Shown here piece after piece: positions 26,354 through 38,450 of a stretch of 64,000 nucleotides of DNA (position 1 is the first letter of the stretch; the number at the start of each line of letters is the position of its first letter). A program made the position numbers and the translations under genes. Origin of the DNA: Serilophus lunatus (taxonomy: Eukaryota > Chordata > Aves > Passeriformes > Eurylaimidae). The stretch covers positions 816,123-880,122 of the forward strand of contig VXBA01001693.1 in the NCBI GenBank assembly GCA_013399895.1, read 5' to 3'. Below the pieces are notes generated by a model. That model worked only from the letters and a program-made list of their open reading frames with translations. It had not been told where the DNA came from and did no database searches.

Positions 26354-29300
26354 GTTTTAATTATTTTATAATTATTGAAGTAAAAAATATGTATTTTTTT
26401 GCAATCATAAGAAAAATAATTCTAGCAATAAACTATTTTTCTGTATTTGACAAGTTACCAATTATGTAAATTCAAAGAATTGATAACAAAATGAATTATT
26501 ACTAAACTGTGCTAGGATATAAATAGGTTGTTTGAAAGTGATTTAAAAACAAAAAAAATCTTTGATAGAAGTTAAACATTTACTACATGTAGCTGCAGAG
26601 TTCTCTGAGGAAAAATTGTGTCACTGTTGTAACTATCAAGAAAAGATTTATAAAATATGTTTTAAGAGAAAAATGGCTAAGCTGTTGGAAAAAAAAATTC
26701 GTCTAAAGAAAAAAATATATATCCACACATAACTCAAAAATATCTCATGGGTGTACTGTATAGTACTTTTGTAGCTCACAGAATGTGATATATTTTGTCA
26801 AAGCAAATTATGTTTAAAGTACGTAGCATTTGGTGCTTGCAGCTGTAAAGGAAAGTACTATACTATAATTGAAAAACATAAGAAAACTGCAAAGATTTGA
26901 CTTTTCTGTTACTGAAAGTAACTTGTTCAAATCAGTCATTCTTTTTCAGCAGAAACCAAAGAAAAGGACCTTCTTTATTTAGTGTCAGCTTTATTATATG
27001 AAATCCAGCTTTTGTAAAATGGAGTTTGATCTACTACCTCTTTGGGAAGCTTCTTTTGAAAATCTTTAAGCTATAAGATAAAAAGTAGATTTTGTTGTAA
27101 AAGAGGTTGTTATGTTTGTTTTTAAGCTATAGCAAGTTTAATCTTTTTCTTACAGTAGTAGATAATTTACAGTTGAAAATACATACGGGGAAGTAATAGA
27201 TAATATAAATGTAACAGTCATCAACAAAGTAATCTGGAATAAGTTTTCTTTACTGTTTGGGCTGCACACTTTAGTTTATGGCAACAGTATAAATAGATCA
27301 GAATAAAAATATCAAAACAGAAAGTGAAACTCTAATGTGGTAAGAGTTTTCTCTCTGAAAAGTTCTTCAAGTATACATGTGGGTTTTTTTAAAAAATTGT
27401 AATTGTAATGAGATGAAAAAAAATCAGAATTCTAGTTGGCAGAACTGACCACAATTTAATTAAAATTTTGCAACTGAATTTGTGAGCCCGAGTATAAATT
27501 TTGTAGTTAGTGTCACCAAAAAATGAGACTTACATTAAAAGTGTTCCTACAGTTTGCCTTGTGTAATAGACTTTAACCTTATGTTTAGTCTTTTTCTAGT
27601 ATAATAGCTAAAATATGAGAATATTAAAATTTCTATCAAACTATTCCTATTCATATTAGTCTTCAGTATCAACTTTTTATGATCCTACAGAAAGGAAATT
27701 CCAGTACTGAAAAAGGAATTCTAAAAATCTGTGTTCTCATATAATAGTCATCTGATATTCTTGTAACTGTTAATTTTTGGGGTACTTGTAGTGTTGTAAA
27801 CTAAGAAAAGAATGGGAGAGACCTTTGGGACAAAAATGCTGCAGAAATAGTTTATTTTTAGAGGAAGGTTTTCGTACTTAGAAAGTATTCTACAGAGCAG
27901 TAAAAATTAAAAATAAAAAAAATCCTTTTTGCTGATTTTAATCTATGCCAGCTAGAGGTGAAAAACAAAATAGACCCTACAAGTATGGGAGTAAAGAGGG
28001 TGAGACTATAATAGGGGGAAAGTATGAGTTTGAATTTGTTTGACTTGCTAGCTTTGCATTATATATACTCATTTACCAGTACTTGCTTACCAAAGTTTGC
28101 ATTCGAAGGTTTGTTTACTATGACTGTGGAATGACAGAATCTCGCTTCAGAGAAGGATGGTCTGGAGCACAAAACTCTAACTATTTTCTTATTGGCCAGA
28201 TGCCTAAAAGCGCTTTCCTTAAACTGTGAATTGCATTGCTTTATTTTTCTGTACATTGCAGAAGGATGAGTAATGGAGTTTTTTCAGTAAGGCCCAATAA
28301 TGGATTTGTTTCCTTATTTTATCCTTTTTGTACAATTGTATATCTCTATAAATGTCTGCAATTCTCAGTCTTGAATTTTACACTTGGAACCCTGATTTAG
28401 CAATGAGTACCTGAATTCCCGATAAGAGGAAAAGATACACTTAAATAAAGCTAAAATAGTCTTGGGTTGAGTTTTCTGTATTAGCATACCAGAATATTTA
28501 GGGAAGTACAGGGAGTGTACCAAGTACTGGAGGATCCATTTGACGTATGAACATGCAACATCCACCAAGTCTTTGGTTTTAGCATCTATTCTGAAAATCA
28601 AGGCATGAGATTGTTTTGAAGTGGTGTGTGGGATACATTTGACTGATTGCTATAACTTTCAAGGACAGATTTTTAGTGGGACCTATGCTCTTGCATTGTT
28701 TTGAAAAATCTTCCTAAGTGTGTATTAAGCATCAAATGTTAGGTGAAATAGTGTGGTAAATTAAAATGTCTTTATAGAATATAATAATATGTTTTCCAGG
28801 AGGCTTTGAGTTAAAATTAGGCAAATGAAGGTAATTGGCAAAGATCATGTTGAATATCTGAGGCCAGAATTTGGCCTCTGCACTTAGGAAGCAGAACAGG
28901 AAGAACAGCAATTTAATGTTTTGTGTGATTTTTTTATATTAAGCAAATTGAATATATTAGACTAAGAAGTATATCTATTGCCTTGTAAGTGTTAATTTTT
29001 CTAACAGAACGATTTTTTTTTTACCTTAATTGAATTTTGGAAGTTATGGATATCCTACTAAATAAATATGTCTTCTTCATATTGATTTTTAAAACTGAAC
29101 TTAAACCTTTTTACACTGAATCAGAATTCCCATTCCTATTACTTTGCATCCAAAGCCATTTCATTTTTAAGTTTTTTCTAAGATCTTTCCTTGAAAGACA
29201 TCAGATTGTTTACACGGCCCTTCTGAAATATACAAGGACTCTTAAGTTTCCCTTCCTCTATTATGCAATAGTGCTTTGGGCTAGTACTGGTCCTTATATG

Positions 29301-31816
29301 CCCAAGCAACGTGGAGTAAATCCACTTATTTTAAAATTTTGACCCTCTATCACTCTTTTGAATACTGTGATACACTTGTTCTTGTAGACTTGTACAATGG
29401 ATGTGTCCTAATTAGTTTTAAAAATAGCTGAGAGTTTTGTATTTAATATTCTCTGTCATGTTTCTCTACAATGTGGCCACACAGGTTCAAAAAGTCTATC
29501 ACAGCAGTATGTACAGCAGATGTGGCCATATCATACGTGGGATGAAGTGGACTTGTTTTGCCTGCAATCTTACTTTCACCAGCAGGTGTGAACAAGAATG
29601 TGTGAAAAATAGGCTGTTTGGTGGGCTGATCATTTGACTTCAAGTACTTTTCCAATGCAAAAGGGAAAATTAGTTAAAAACGTGTCCATAGATATATAAT
29701 TTTTTTATGTCTTGCTCATGCTGTGATTTTTCAAAGTGCAATGGCATCTACTGAAGAATGTAATCTCATTCGCTCAAATTGCAATTTCTAAGTTAATACC
29801 AACAAGCAGGCAGTTTCATATTCTTAGCTTTATGAAAAAAGCTTGGTTTGGTTCAGATTTAAAGGACACAATTGAATATATTACTCATAAATTAGAACTG
29901 TTTCCAGAGGTAAATCAAACTCCCATGAACTGATAAGCTTTATTAAGCTTATTAATTGTGTTTTAAAAACACCTGGTAGTAGTACACTGGGAGTATTGCA
30001 GTAAATATTTTCAGTGAAACTAATGAATTTTCTCTCCAACCTTCACTTGGAGTGAGCTGTTACCACAGAGCTGGTTACAACATAATTCAAAAATCTCTTG
30101 TACGTAGTGGTACAGACCAGTGGTCAGATATTTGGAAACAGCCATGCAAGACTGGGAGGCTGTGAGTCTGGAATATACTTGTATGTTTGGTGGTAATGCA
30201 ACTTGACAAGTGATCTGGGCAGTCAGTTTTGGGATGGCCTTGTTTTATCGGTCAGTTACATCATGGGAATCAAGGACTGCTTAGTATCAAAAATACCCTT
30301 TGCCAGCAAATTGCAGTAGAACATCATGATCTACCTCATGGACAGCTAAAGGATTTAATACTCTCTACTTCCCAGCTTTTTGTGCAAATGTGAATCTTTA
30401 CAAAGAAAAGAATGCGTGAAAATGGAACTCAAAAATATTTATATTGGTTGCATATATTTTTTACCTCAGATCCTACTCAGACTGAATAAGAAGTCTGAAG
30501 TTTTCTAGGTGAATTAGTTCACTTATGAATGTAATGACATTGCATGCAATCACTGAACTTCTTCGACTTTTTACCTCCATCTATCTTCCAGAAATATCCA
30601 TTTTACAATGCACTGAAGTGGTAGCTGGAGTGAAAGGTTACAATCTCAGTGTGTTACACATACCTTCTATACTGCCAGATATCATGATGTGCAGAAAGCA
30701 CAGTAAGTAGAGTTAGGCTGCCATGGACTGCAAGGCAACGTGCATTCAAAACAGTTCATCAGTCTGAGAAAATACTTAACGCTTTTCTGTAGAAAAGTAT
30801 AGCTCTTTAACTGTTTTCCTTGTGGGCCTGGCAGAAAAGCACCGGTAGATAATACTTCATCTTCCATTTTGCTGAGCCAAGTGCAGGGGAAGTTGGCCAG
30901 GATGTCTCAGTTGCTGCAGTCCATAAAAGAGAGGCCAGGAGGAGACATTTTTTGACTCTTCATTTGTCTTCTTTGGAAAGCAAATGTATATTAAAGATAT
31001 AGGGAGAAGGCGAGCTGATAGTTAGGATCAACATCAGTTTGATCTGGCAAAGTTATTTCCATATCTACTTCTTGCACATTTTTGTGGTCTATGCCATCAC
31101 TCTGGTTCTTAAGAGTAAAAAGATTGAAACCCCACTATTTATTTGGTTATTAAAGCTGATAATGAATATTTACAGTCTACTTTCAGCTTAATATGGTGTA
31201 TTTGCAATAGTTTTTTCCCTACTAGGTCAAGTAGTGAAACTCTTGTAGTCATTATCAAATCTGATCTCTAAGTAGAACACACATTGTGAGGTTTTTGAGT
31301 GCAGCATGCATTTGGCTCAAGGGTTGGAGATACGCAAATCCACTTGAGTTCAAATTTATAGTTTTGCTTAATTGCTTAATGCTTAGACAGAATCTTAATA
31401 GACTAAGGCTTCAAAGAAGTTTGAATATGATGTTCATGTATCCAACAAATAATACACACTCTTAGAATATGTAATATTTCTATATGTTTAAAAGTGGCAC
31501 TCTTTGTTCCTAAAATATTTGTTTCTTGGCAGCAGGTGTCTGGATGTATAGCAGATGTACTAAATATAACCTGCCTATGATTTAATGCATCACACATGTA
31601 GAAAATGAAAAGAACATTAATACAAGTTGTTATTTTAATATGGACCTTTGGGCAAAAGGAAGCACTATTCTGGTCTTGACCGCTTATTCAGTGATATAAA
31701 TAGAAGGTTTGAGTTTCCAGGACTGTCAGTCTGGCAAAGTTCATTTGACCTCAATTTGTGATGCAAAAATCCTGAAAATAATGGCCTCACTAATATATAT
31801 TCTGTATTTCTGTTAA

Positions 31817-31960
<144 letters not shown>

Positions 31961-31972
31961 TCACTAATACAG
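31961..31972 (+). other. BCKDHB: BCKDHB 3' UTR start and splice donor at 31973
   Basis: Twelve nucleotides after the stop codon the sequence reads CAG|GTGAGA, a near-perfect vertebrate 5' splice site, with GT at 31973-31974. A junction this close to the stop would not trigger nonsense-mediated decay. It suggests that part of the 3' UTR sits on a separate downstream exon. This is inferred from the site alone. If the donor is unused, the exon simply continues into an unspliced 3' UTR. Confidence 0.6.
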
Positions 31973-32254
31973 GTGAGAAATAACAGCTTATTCTGACAGT
32001 TTTGTTGTAAGAATTCTGACAGAACAACTGCAAAGTTTGTGGCTATAGGGCTACTCTCTTATTATTTATTTATGTATTTATGATAAGAATTGCCTCTTGC
32101 AGCTTTGAGCCTTCAGTCTTAATGGTGTCTGAATATTTTTAAGTACTGCCATTGAAGTCAGTGTTCAAAATTAATTACCTGCTTAATCAATCTGAAAATT
32201 AATTGTCTTGAATACTGAGAAGTGAAAAATTAAAGTAAAAGGAATATTAATGCG

Positions 32255-32340
32255 GAGAATGTATTATTAATGTATTAATAATAATGTATTAATAATATAA
32301 TAAAATTATATATAATATAAAATTAATTATATTAATATAG
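32255..32340. repeat. AT-rich low-complexity tract (TTAATA-type)
   Basis: About 85 bp, almost purely A and T, built from tattaataa and tataata variants. It is a simple repeat. Confidence 0.8.
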
Positions 32341-32449
32341 AGAATGTAAATCTCTATTAGAATACTTAGACTTACCTCATAGGCAAACTGTAGTGTTAAA
32401 TTCTATAATTTTTCACTCTTCAGAGTGGCCTGGAGTCATATGAGGTACT

Positions 32450-32455
32450 AATAAA
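32450..32455 (+). terminator. BCKDHB: Candidate proximal poly(A) signal for an unspliced BCKDHB 3' UTR
   Basis: AATAAA lies about 490 nt after the stop codon and is followed by a T/G-rich stretch (atttgttctgcattg), as expected for a cleavage site. A second AATAAA at 32299-32304 sits in a low-complexity AT tract and is less credible. Use of the signal at 32450 would give a short, unspliced 3' UTR that competes with splicing at 31973. Confidence 0.35.
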
Positions 32456-33350
32456 ACCCAGTTTTCCCTGAATATTTGTTCTGCATTGTAAACATACACA
32501 GACCACTGAAAATACATTAAATATCTGTAGTGTCCTACAGTTGCAGTAGAATCCTACAGTTCTGTTCAAGTACAATTATAAGACTAATATTCAATATTTA
32601 TTCTAAAAATAATTTTTAAAATAATCTTTTATGTAATTTAGTCATACTTGTAGATTTCTGTTTGCTGAGTACCAAGACTGTGGAGTAATACATATTTCTA
32701 ATTCGTCTGTTAATCGCAGTCTGTAACATCTTTTATCTCTTTCATTTTAATATAATAGTATATAGCATTTGACTCTGCAGTGGCCAACCAGGACTTAGTG
32801 TTGTGTGTTGCTGTGGGAGAACTTCTGGTGTTTAATGACCGAAGTATAATGGTTTAGAAAATGCGTCAACATAATGTGTTCTCCCCTTCCTTTAATTGGG
32901 CCTATTAGCCTAGTTTTTGAGATGGAGTCTTGATAAATCTTGTATATCTGAACTAAAAACACAAGAAGAAAACAACAGGACTGTTTTTCTTTGGAATAAG
33001 GAGAATCTGTAGCAGGCAGGCAGGGGATTTTAAGCTGTTGACACCAAAGTCGGGAGGGCCAAGGTGGGCCCTATATTAGGAGTGCCATCTTCTGTTGGTT
33101 TTACCTGTACATGAAACTGTGAATTAAATTTAGGGCCATGGGCAGAAGGTTGTCAATACTATAATGTTAATATCCTTTATATGCATAGTTACTTTCTGGA
33201 GAAATTTTGCATTCCACTGTTTCCCTCAACAGCTGATAGTGGAGTGCCTGTATGACAAATGGGAACACTACCAGTGAGGCAGTGTCTCCAAAAAATAATG
33301 TAATTCCACTTTTCTCAAAAATCACCTATTACTGACATACCAGAACATTT

Positions 33351-33928
33351 CATAGAATCATAAAATGTGCTGGGTTGGAAGGGACCCATAAGGATCATCA
33401 AGTCCAGCAGGACACCCCAAGAATCATACCGTGTGCCTTAGAGTTTTGTCCAAATTCTTGAACTCAGATAGGCATGCTGCTGTGACCACTTCTCTTGGGA
33501 GCCTGTTCCAGTGCTCAACCACCCTCTGTGTGAAAAACCTTTCCTGATACCCAACCTAAACCTCCCCTGACTCAGGTTCATGCCATTTCCTCACATCCTG
33601 TAACTGCTCACAAGAGCAAAGAGATCAATGCTGACCCCTCTGCTTCCCCTCAGGAGAATGTTGAAGACCACAGTGAGGTCTGCCCTCAGTCTCCTCTTCT
33701 CCAGGCTGAACAGACTAAGTGTCCTCAGCCACTCCTCATATGGCTTCCCCTCAAGGCCCTTCACTATCCTTGTGGCCATCCTTTGGATGCTCTATAATAG
33801 CTTAACTTTTTTATCTTGGGGTACCTAAAACTGCACACAATATTCAAGGTGAGGTCACACCATTGCAGAGCAGAGTGGGACAAACACCTGCTTTGACTGG
33901 CTGGTGATGCTGTGCCTGATGCACCCCA
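33351..33928 (-). mobile_element. CR1 LINE 3' end
   Basis: The left end 'catagaatcataaaatgtgctgg' is the reverse of the CR1 tail. It is followed by complementary CR1 text such as 'gggttggaagggaccc', 'cccaacctaaacctcccc', 'ctcctcttctccaggctgaa' and 'ggctggtgatgctgtgcctg'. It is 5'-truncated at about 33928, in the usual CR1 manner. The subfamily resembles those ending in the 'gggttggaagggacc' motif. Open frames across it are relics of the element. Confidence 0.9.
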
Positions 33929-35124
33929 TTCCCTTAGAATTAAAGCTCTTTTCTGATCTGTGATCTTTTTTGTAGAATATGTAGTCAACGCTCTCTTTTT
34001 CATTTCAGTTGTCCTTGCATTTGTCTGAATTGAAGTAAACTCATTAAAGACTTTTTTTCTTTTTTGTTTGACGCCTCTGTAACAAAGGCAGGGAAGCTTT
34101 CCTAAAGAGAATAGGGAGTTGGTTGTATCTGCTCCTTGAGGTGAGGTAGTGTGCCATGCTAGGTAGCTGCTGGTCTGTTCCTTTTCAAAGGAAACCAAAG
34201 GACCAAATATTATTACATCTGTAAGAAAAGGGAGACAAACCAAGGACGAAACTGATGGTTTAGAGACTTAGTTAACCCTCTATTCCTCCATAGGATGGTA
34301 AAGTGAGGGAGATATAAGGAGAAAAAAGTGGGTTCTAAGATTGTATTGAATTTGCACACAATTCAGTTTCCACACTGGAAGTCCACATTAAACTTGGTCT
34401 AAGGCGTGGAAAAGTCATCTGCATTCATATTTACATTTCTTTTGTGGGCTGGACCACACACAAATATCAGAGGAGGTTATTGGCCAGCTGAAAATGTGGA
34501 TTTAGCATATCAAGGAGCAGATTTGTTAAAGTTTGTTGGAGAACAGTGTAAAGACACAGAAAACTGCTTTCTGGTTTGGCTAACAAAACATTCAGATGTT
34601 GGGGCCCATAGCACCATGACTTTTGGTTGGTGCATCTAGATATCAGTGTCACAGAATGAGCTGCCCAAAGTTTTTTCTATGAGAGAATCTTAATGTGCCT
34701 TGTTGTAAAGTGCAATTCAGGGGAATATGTTTCTGGGTGCTACACATTGGTGCTTAATATAGCAGTTGCAGGAGATCTCCATCCTGCTGTGCACTCCATG
34801 GAGTTTGCCTGTAAGGTAGCACATTTATGTTTCTGAGAAATGGAAGGATTACTTTACATTTGCTTCTGTTTGTACTCATTGTAACATTTATGAGTGATGT
34901 CACTTGCAGTTGGTACAGAGTTAATGTGTTCCAAACCACCTCATACGTAGGAGATAATTTCTAAGAAATGGTGTTACAGTTTGTGTGGATTTGAGCACAG
35001 TCAGAGAATTAGAGAATTTGGCCTCCTTCTTGTCCTACTGCTGGAGAGACAGAGTTGCTGGCAGTTTCCTGTGATACAGAGGGGTGTAGTGTTGGCTACT
35101 GAGTTACAGAAATGGTCTAGCTGG
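33929..35124 (+). other. Candidate BCKDHB 3' UTR intron (second part)
   Basis: Unannotated sequence between a CR1 copy and an LTR. A minus-strand open frame of about 160 codons (33764-34243) begins in this segment and ends inside the CR1. It shows no recognisable domain and is judged spurious. Confidence 0.5.
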
Positions 35125-35693
35125 TGTTGTGGTTTAGCCCCAGCCGGCAACTCAGCCCCACACAGCCACTTGCTCTGGTCCCCCCGGTGGGATGGGAGAG
35201 GGATGTAAAAGAGTTAAAGTGAGAAAACTCATGGGCTGAGTAAAGACATTTTAATAGGTGAAGCAAAGCTGTGCATGAAGCAATGTAAAACAAAGGAATT
35301 TATTCACCACTCCCCATGGGCAGGCTGGTGTTCAGCCATCTCCAAGAGAGCAGGGCCCTGTCATGAGTAACAGTGACTTTGGAAGACAAATGCCATCAGT
35401 CAAAAAGTACCCTGCTACCTTCTTCCCACTGGCTTTATATGCTGAGCATGATGCCATACGGTATGGAACGTTTCTTTGTCAGCTCTGGTCATGTGTCCCA
35501 GATGTGTCCCTTCCTAACTCCTTGTGCACTCCCTGCCCTTCCTTGCTGATAGGGTGAGGAGCAGAAAAGGCCTTGGTGCTGTGCAAGCCCTGCTCAGCAA
35601 GAATGAAATTATCTCTCTGTTATCAACACTGTTTCCAGCACAAATCCAGAAGAGATGTGAAAAAAATTGATTCTATCATAACCAAAACTGACA
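35125..35693 (-). mobile_element. ERVL-type solo LTR (569 bp)
   Basis: The plus strand begins TGTTGTGGTTTAGCCCC and ends ACCAAAACTGACA, which is the reverse complement of the common avian LTR beginning TGTGCTGGTTTTGGCT. The minus-strand TATA box is visible as TTTATA at 35434-35439 within 'ggctttatatgctgagc'. The 'ggtgttcagccatctcca' and 'gtttccagcacaaatcc' blocks are diagnostic. Flanking pentamers (GCTGG and CTGCT) do not match exactly, so the target duplication has decayed or a flank was altered. No internal viral sequence is attached. It lies antisense to BCKDHB within the candidate 3' UTR intron. Confidence 0.9.
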
Positions 35694-38128
35694 CTGCTCA
35701 CTAAGGTGTTGCTTGGCTTATCTTTGAAGCCATTTCTGTTGGATACAACCTGGTTGCATGGCTGGCTGCCCTCCCTCCTCTTTTCTTTCTTAACTGACAG
35801 CTTCCTAAAAATTGCTTAATCTATGGCTTTATGGCAGGCAGGCTGTGGGAAAAAAGACACAAGTGGTAATTGTCAAATATATCAATGGTATATGTCAGAT
35901 TGTCGTTTCAAACACGTCCTGCAATCTCTGTAGTTTAAGTGAGAAGCTACCTGAAATTTAATTTTATGAAATCTACTGTGGTATGATTCTCTCCCATTGT
36001 TACTGGATAACACTAAGTATTATGATTTATGTTCATGTTTGAAAGCTGTCTTCAAACCTGGAAACAGTTTTTATGTTAAAGCATGGACATGCTCACTCCA
36101 AACTTATTTTTGCCAGTCATAATATGCTTTTAAGTTATTGGTGTGTCAAAATCTTTCTCTCCTTATTTACACAAGTAAGAATTTATCACTTTGCAAAAAA
36201 GAAACCTGCATTTTAACAAACAAAACTCTCCAGGAAATGTAATCATCTGTGTTCACGAATGTATCTCAACCCAGGAAGATTCTTCTCAGACACCTGAATT
36301 AACTTACTACCTCTGAGGCTGATGCAGGGTCTCAGGCTGGATTCTGTGGTTAATAATTTCTAAAGTTACCCTTATTACCTTAATGTACATTTGGTTTTAT
36401 TCAACCGATGTTGACAGCATTTCACGCATGGATAGTTGCTTATCTTGAGATTGACAGCACAGATGGGTTTGCTGCTCAAAGACAGCGTTTGTCAATTCAA
36501 CTTGTGTACCTCACCGATGAGACAGGCAAGAGCAAAGTCTCTATCTTTCAGCAGCTTCTTAGTTATTAAAATGGGTAGCTGTGTTAGCTATAAGAGAAAT
36601 AGCTTCCAGGTAGGCAGCTGCGTGCCAGATAACTCTCTTAGCTGGAAAACAGATAAAGATAAAAGAAGCAGTGAGATTAGGAGGGATATACATTTCCTGT
36701 GTAAATGGAATGATGATGTCTGGCTGTTCATTTGAGGGAAGTAAAAAACCCTAAAAGAAGGAACAGAAAAAAATAGCCACAAACTTCATAAAATATGCTC
36801 TCACGATAGACAAATATGTTGAGGAGTGATTGTAGCATAGAAATGGGAGATAGCTAAGTGGTTTTCTGTTATCTTTTGCTGCTTTTACTACCACATTTGC
36901 ATATTTTGTTTTCTTGTCAGATTCTGAATTTTAAATCTCTTACTTGCCAGGTTACAGTTTACCTCCATGAGAGTGTGTGTGTTTATGGAGAGACATTGTT
37001 ACTGTTACAAATTTAGTCTCTAAAAATGCAAAATTCACACTGAACTTCATTGTGGAGCCATTTTATGGAATGTTTAATCTTGTTGCTTAAAGGTTAGGTG
37101 ATGTTAAGGGATGTCGGGTGGCTGATTTAAATTTATTTTTCTTTCAAAGCTGCATTTGGAAGTGGTTGTGCTGGGAAGCAGGAAGGGACCTGGTAGGTAG
37201 TTTGGTTAGTAATGATATCTTCCTTGCACTCCTGGCTATTCATCAGGGCTTTATATAGGTTAACTTGAAGCACAGGGAAACTATAATTCGTCTCTCTTTT
37301 TTTGTTAAGTAAGATATGACAGACTGTGCAAGATCTTTTTAACTTGAGACTAATAACCAGCTTTTCTTCAGCACAGAAATTTCAAATGTGGCAGGCTAGA
37401 CTGCCTGCCTAATAATGCTCTGTCTGTAGCTCACTAGAATAAACAACATCCAGATACACCTGTGCAGGATGCAACATTCCTGTTTTATAATCTCTTCCTG
37501 CTGGATGACAAAAATCATGTAAATGGCCAGTGAATCATGTCTTATTTACAACCAGTGAGTAGTCCAAATATAAAATAACAGTCTACCAGAGCTAAGAGTT
37601 AGTCTGTTAGTATGGCTGTTTCAAGTCTATATTTGTATTCAGTCCTTGCTGAGAATCCATGCAGGATACCAATAAGGAAATTATCTTAAAAAACCCCTGC
37701 TGTAAACAGGAAAGGTATTGACTATGGTTTTCTTACAAGAGTCCACTGTAACAGTAGACTTATAGGGGATGTAATAGAGCTTTAGAAAAAACATGTAACA
37801 CCTTGCTTAACATTCTAGAGTAGGACGGAAGACACTTCATTTAAGTTTTTGCATAAATGGCAACAATTGGTGTTGTGTTGACGCTAGATATCAGTTGCAG
37901 CATTTCTAATTTCTGTGGGTCTACCTTGGCAGCTTTAAAAATAGTATTTGAATAGCATTAAATGGTATTTAGTATAAAATTAATATTTTGTTATAATTCA
38001 CAGACCTTGAGATTAAGGCATTATGAATTTAAAAAGTAAGATTATCCTGGAGGGCACTGTGTGTTTAAAGTTTGGATACTACTTTCAGCCTTAAGATTTA
38101 TAATTTATTTTATCATCTTTTTCTGCAG
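35694..38128 (+). other. Candidate BCKDHB 3' UTR intron (third part)
   Basis: No repeat or exon that I recognise. It ends in the pyrimidine tract and AG (38127-38128) of the candidate terminal exon. Confidence 0.5.
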
Positions 38129-38450
38129 AGATGAGGAGAACAAGAGGAATATATGGAAGCTGCCTTCAAAACTTCTTTTGGGTTTGGAATTCACATAGCA
38201 GACTGTTTTAACTCGGCTATCCTTATTATTCATCTTGGCTACTCTTCAGAAAGTTCAAATTTTCCTTAATTGTGAAATCAGTGATGGACAGGTGATTGCT
38301 ATAATAAGTAGTTTCAGATGTATTTAAAGATATTCCAGATGTTGTATGAATGTTACACAGCGCCATGCTTCACTAGGTTACATCTCTAGACTTCACTGTG
38401 TAAATATTAGAAGCAGGATTTTATTCAATAAAATATATTATGCTCATGTT
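38129..38450 (+). other. BCKDHB: Candidate BCKDHB terminal 3' UTR exon
   Basis: A T-rich tract ending tctttttctgcag (AG at 38127-38128) forms a strong acceptor. The following block of about 320 nt has stops in all frames and ends in AATAAA at 38427-38432, with a T/G-rich downstream element (atgttgtctc, then ttgctattgttttgg). That is the anatomy of a terminal non-coding exon. It lies on the same strand as BCKDHB, 6.16 kb beyond the strong donor at 31973, with no other gene between. I infer that it is the spliced end of the BCKDHB transcript. The alternative is the last exon of an unrelated lncRNA. A slightly later start at 38131 is also possible. Confidence 0.6.
38427..38432 (+). terminator. 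BCKDHB: Distal poly(A) signal AATAAA
   Basis: Canonical hexamer preceded by ttattc and followed within 15-40 nt by a T/G-rich element. Cleavage is expected at about 38445-38460. It is the best poly(A) signal downstream of the BCKDHB stop codon and defines the end of the candidate terminal exon. Confidence 0.6.

Larger units (their letters stand above)
31973..33350 (+). other. Candidate BCKDHB 3' UTR intron (first part)
   Basis: If the donor at 31973 is used, this is intron. Otherwise the first about 500 bp are 3' UTR. It holds an AT-only low-complexity tract at 32255-32340 and two AATAAA hexamers (32299 and 32450). No other element is recognised. Confidence 0.5.

Noticed and set aside
32299..32304. 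AATAAA as main BCKDHB poly(A) signal
   Set aside because: It lies inside an AT-only low-complexity tract without a T/G-rich downstream element. The signals at 32450 and 38427 are better.
33764..34243. Minus-strand open frame of about 159 codons
   Set aside because: It runs from unique DNA into a CR1 copy. No domain.
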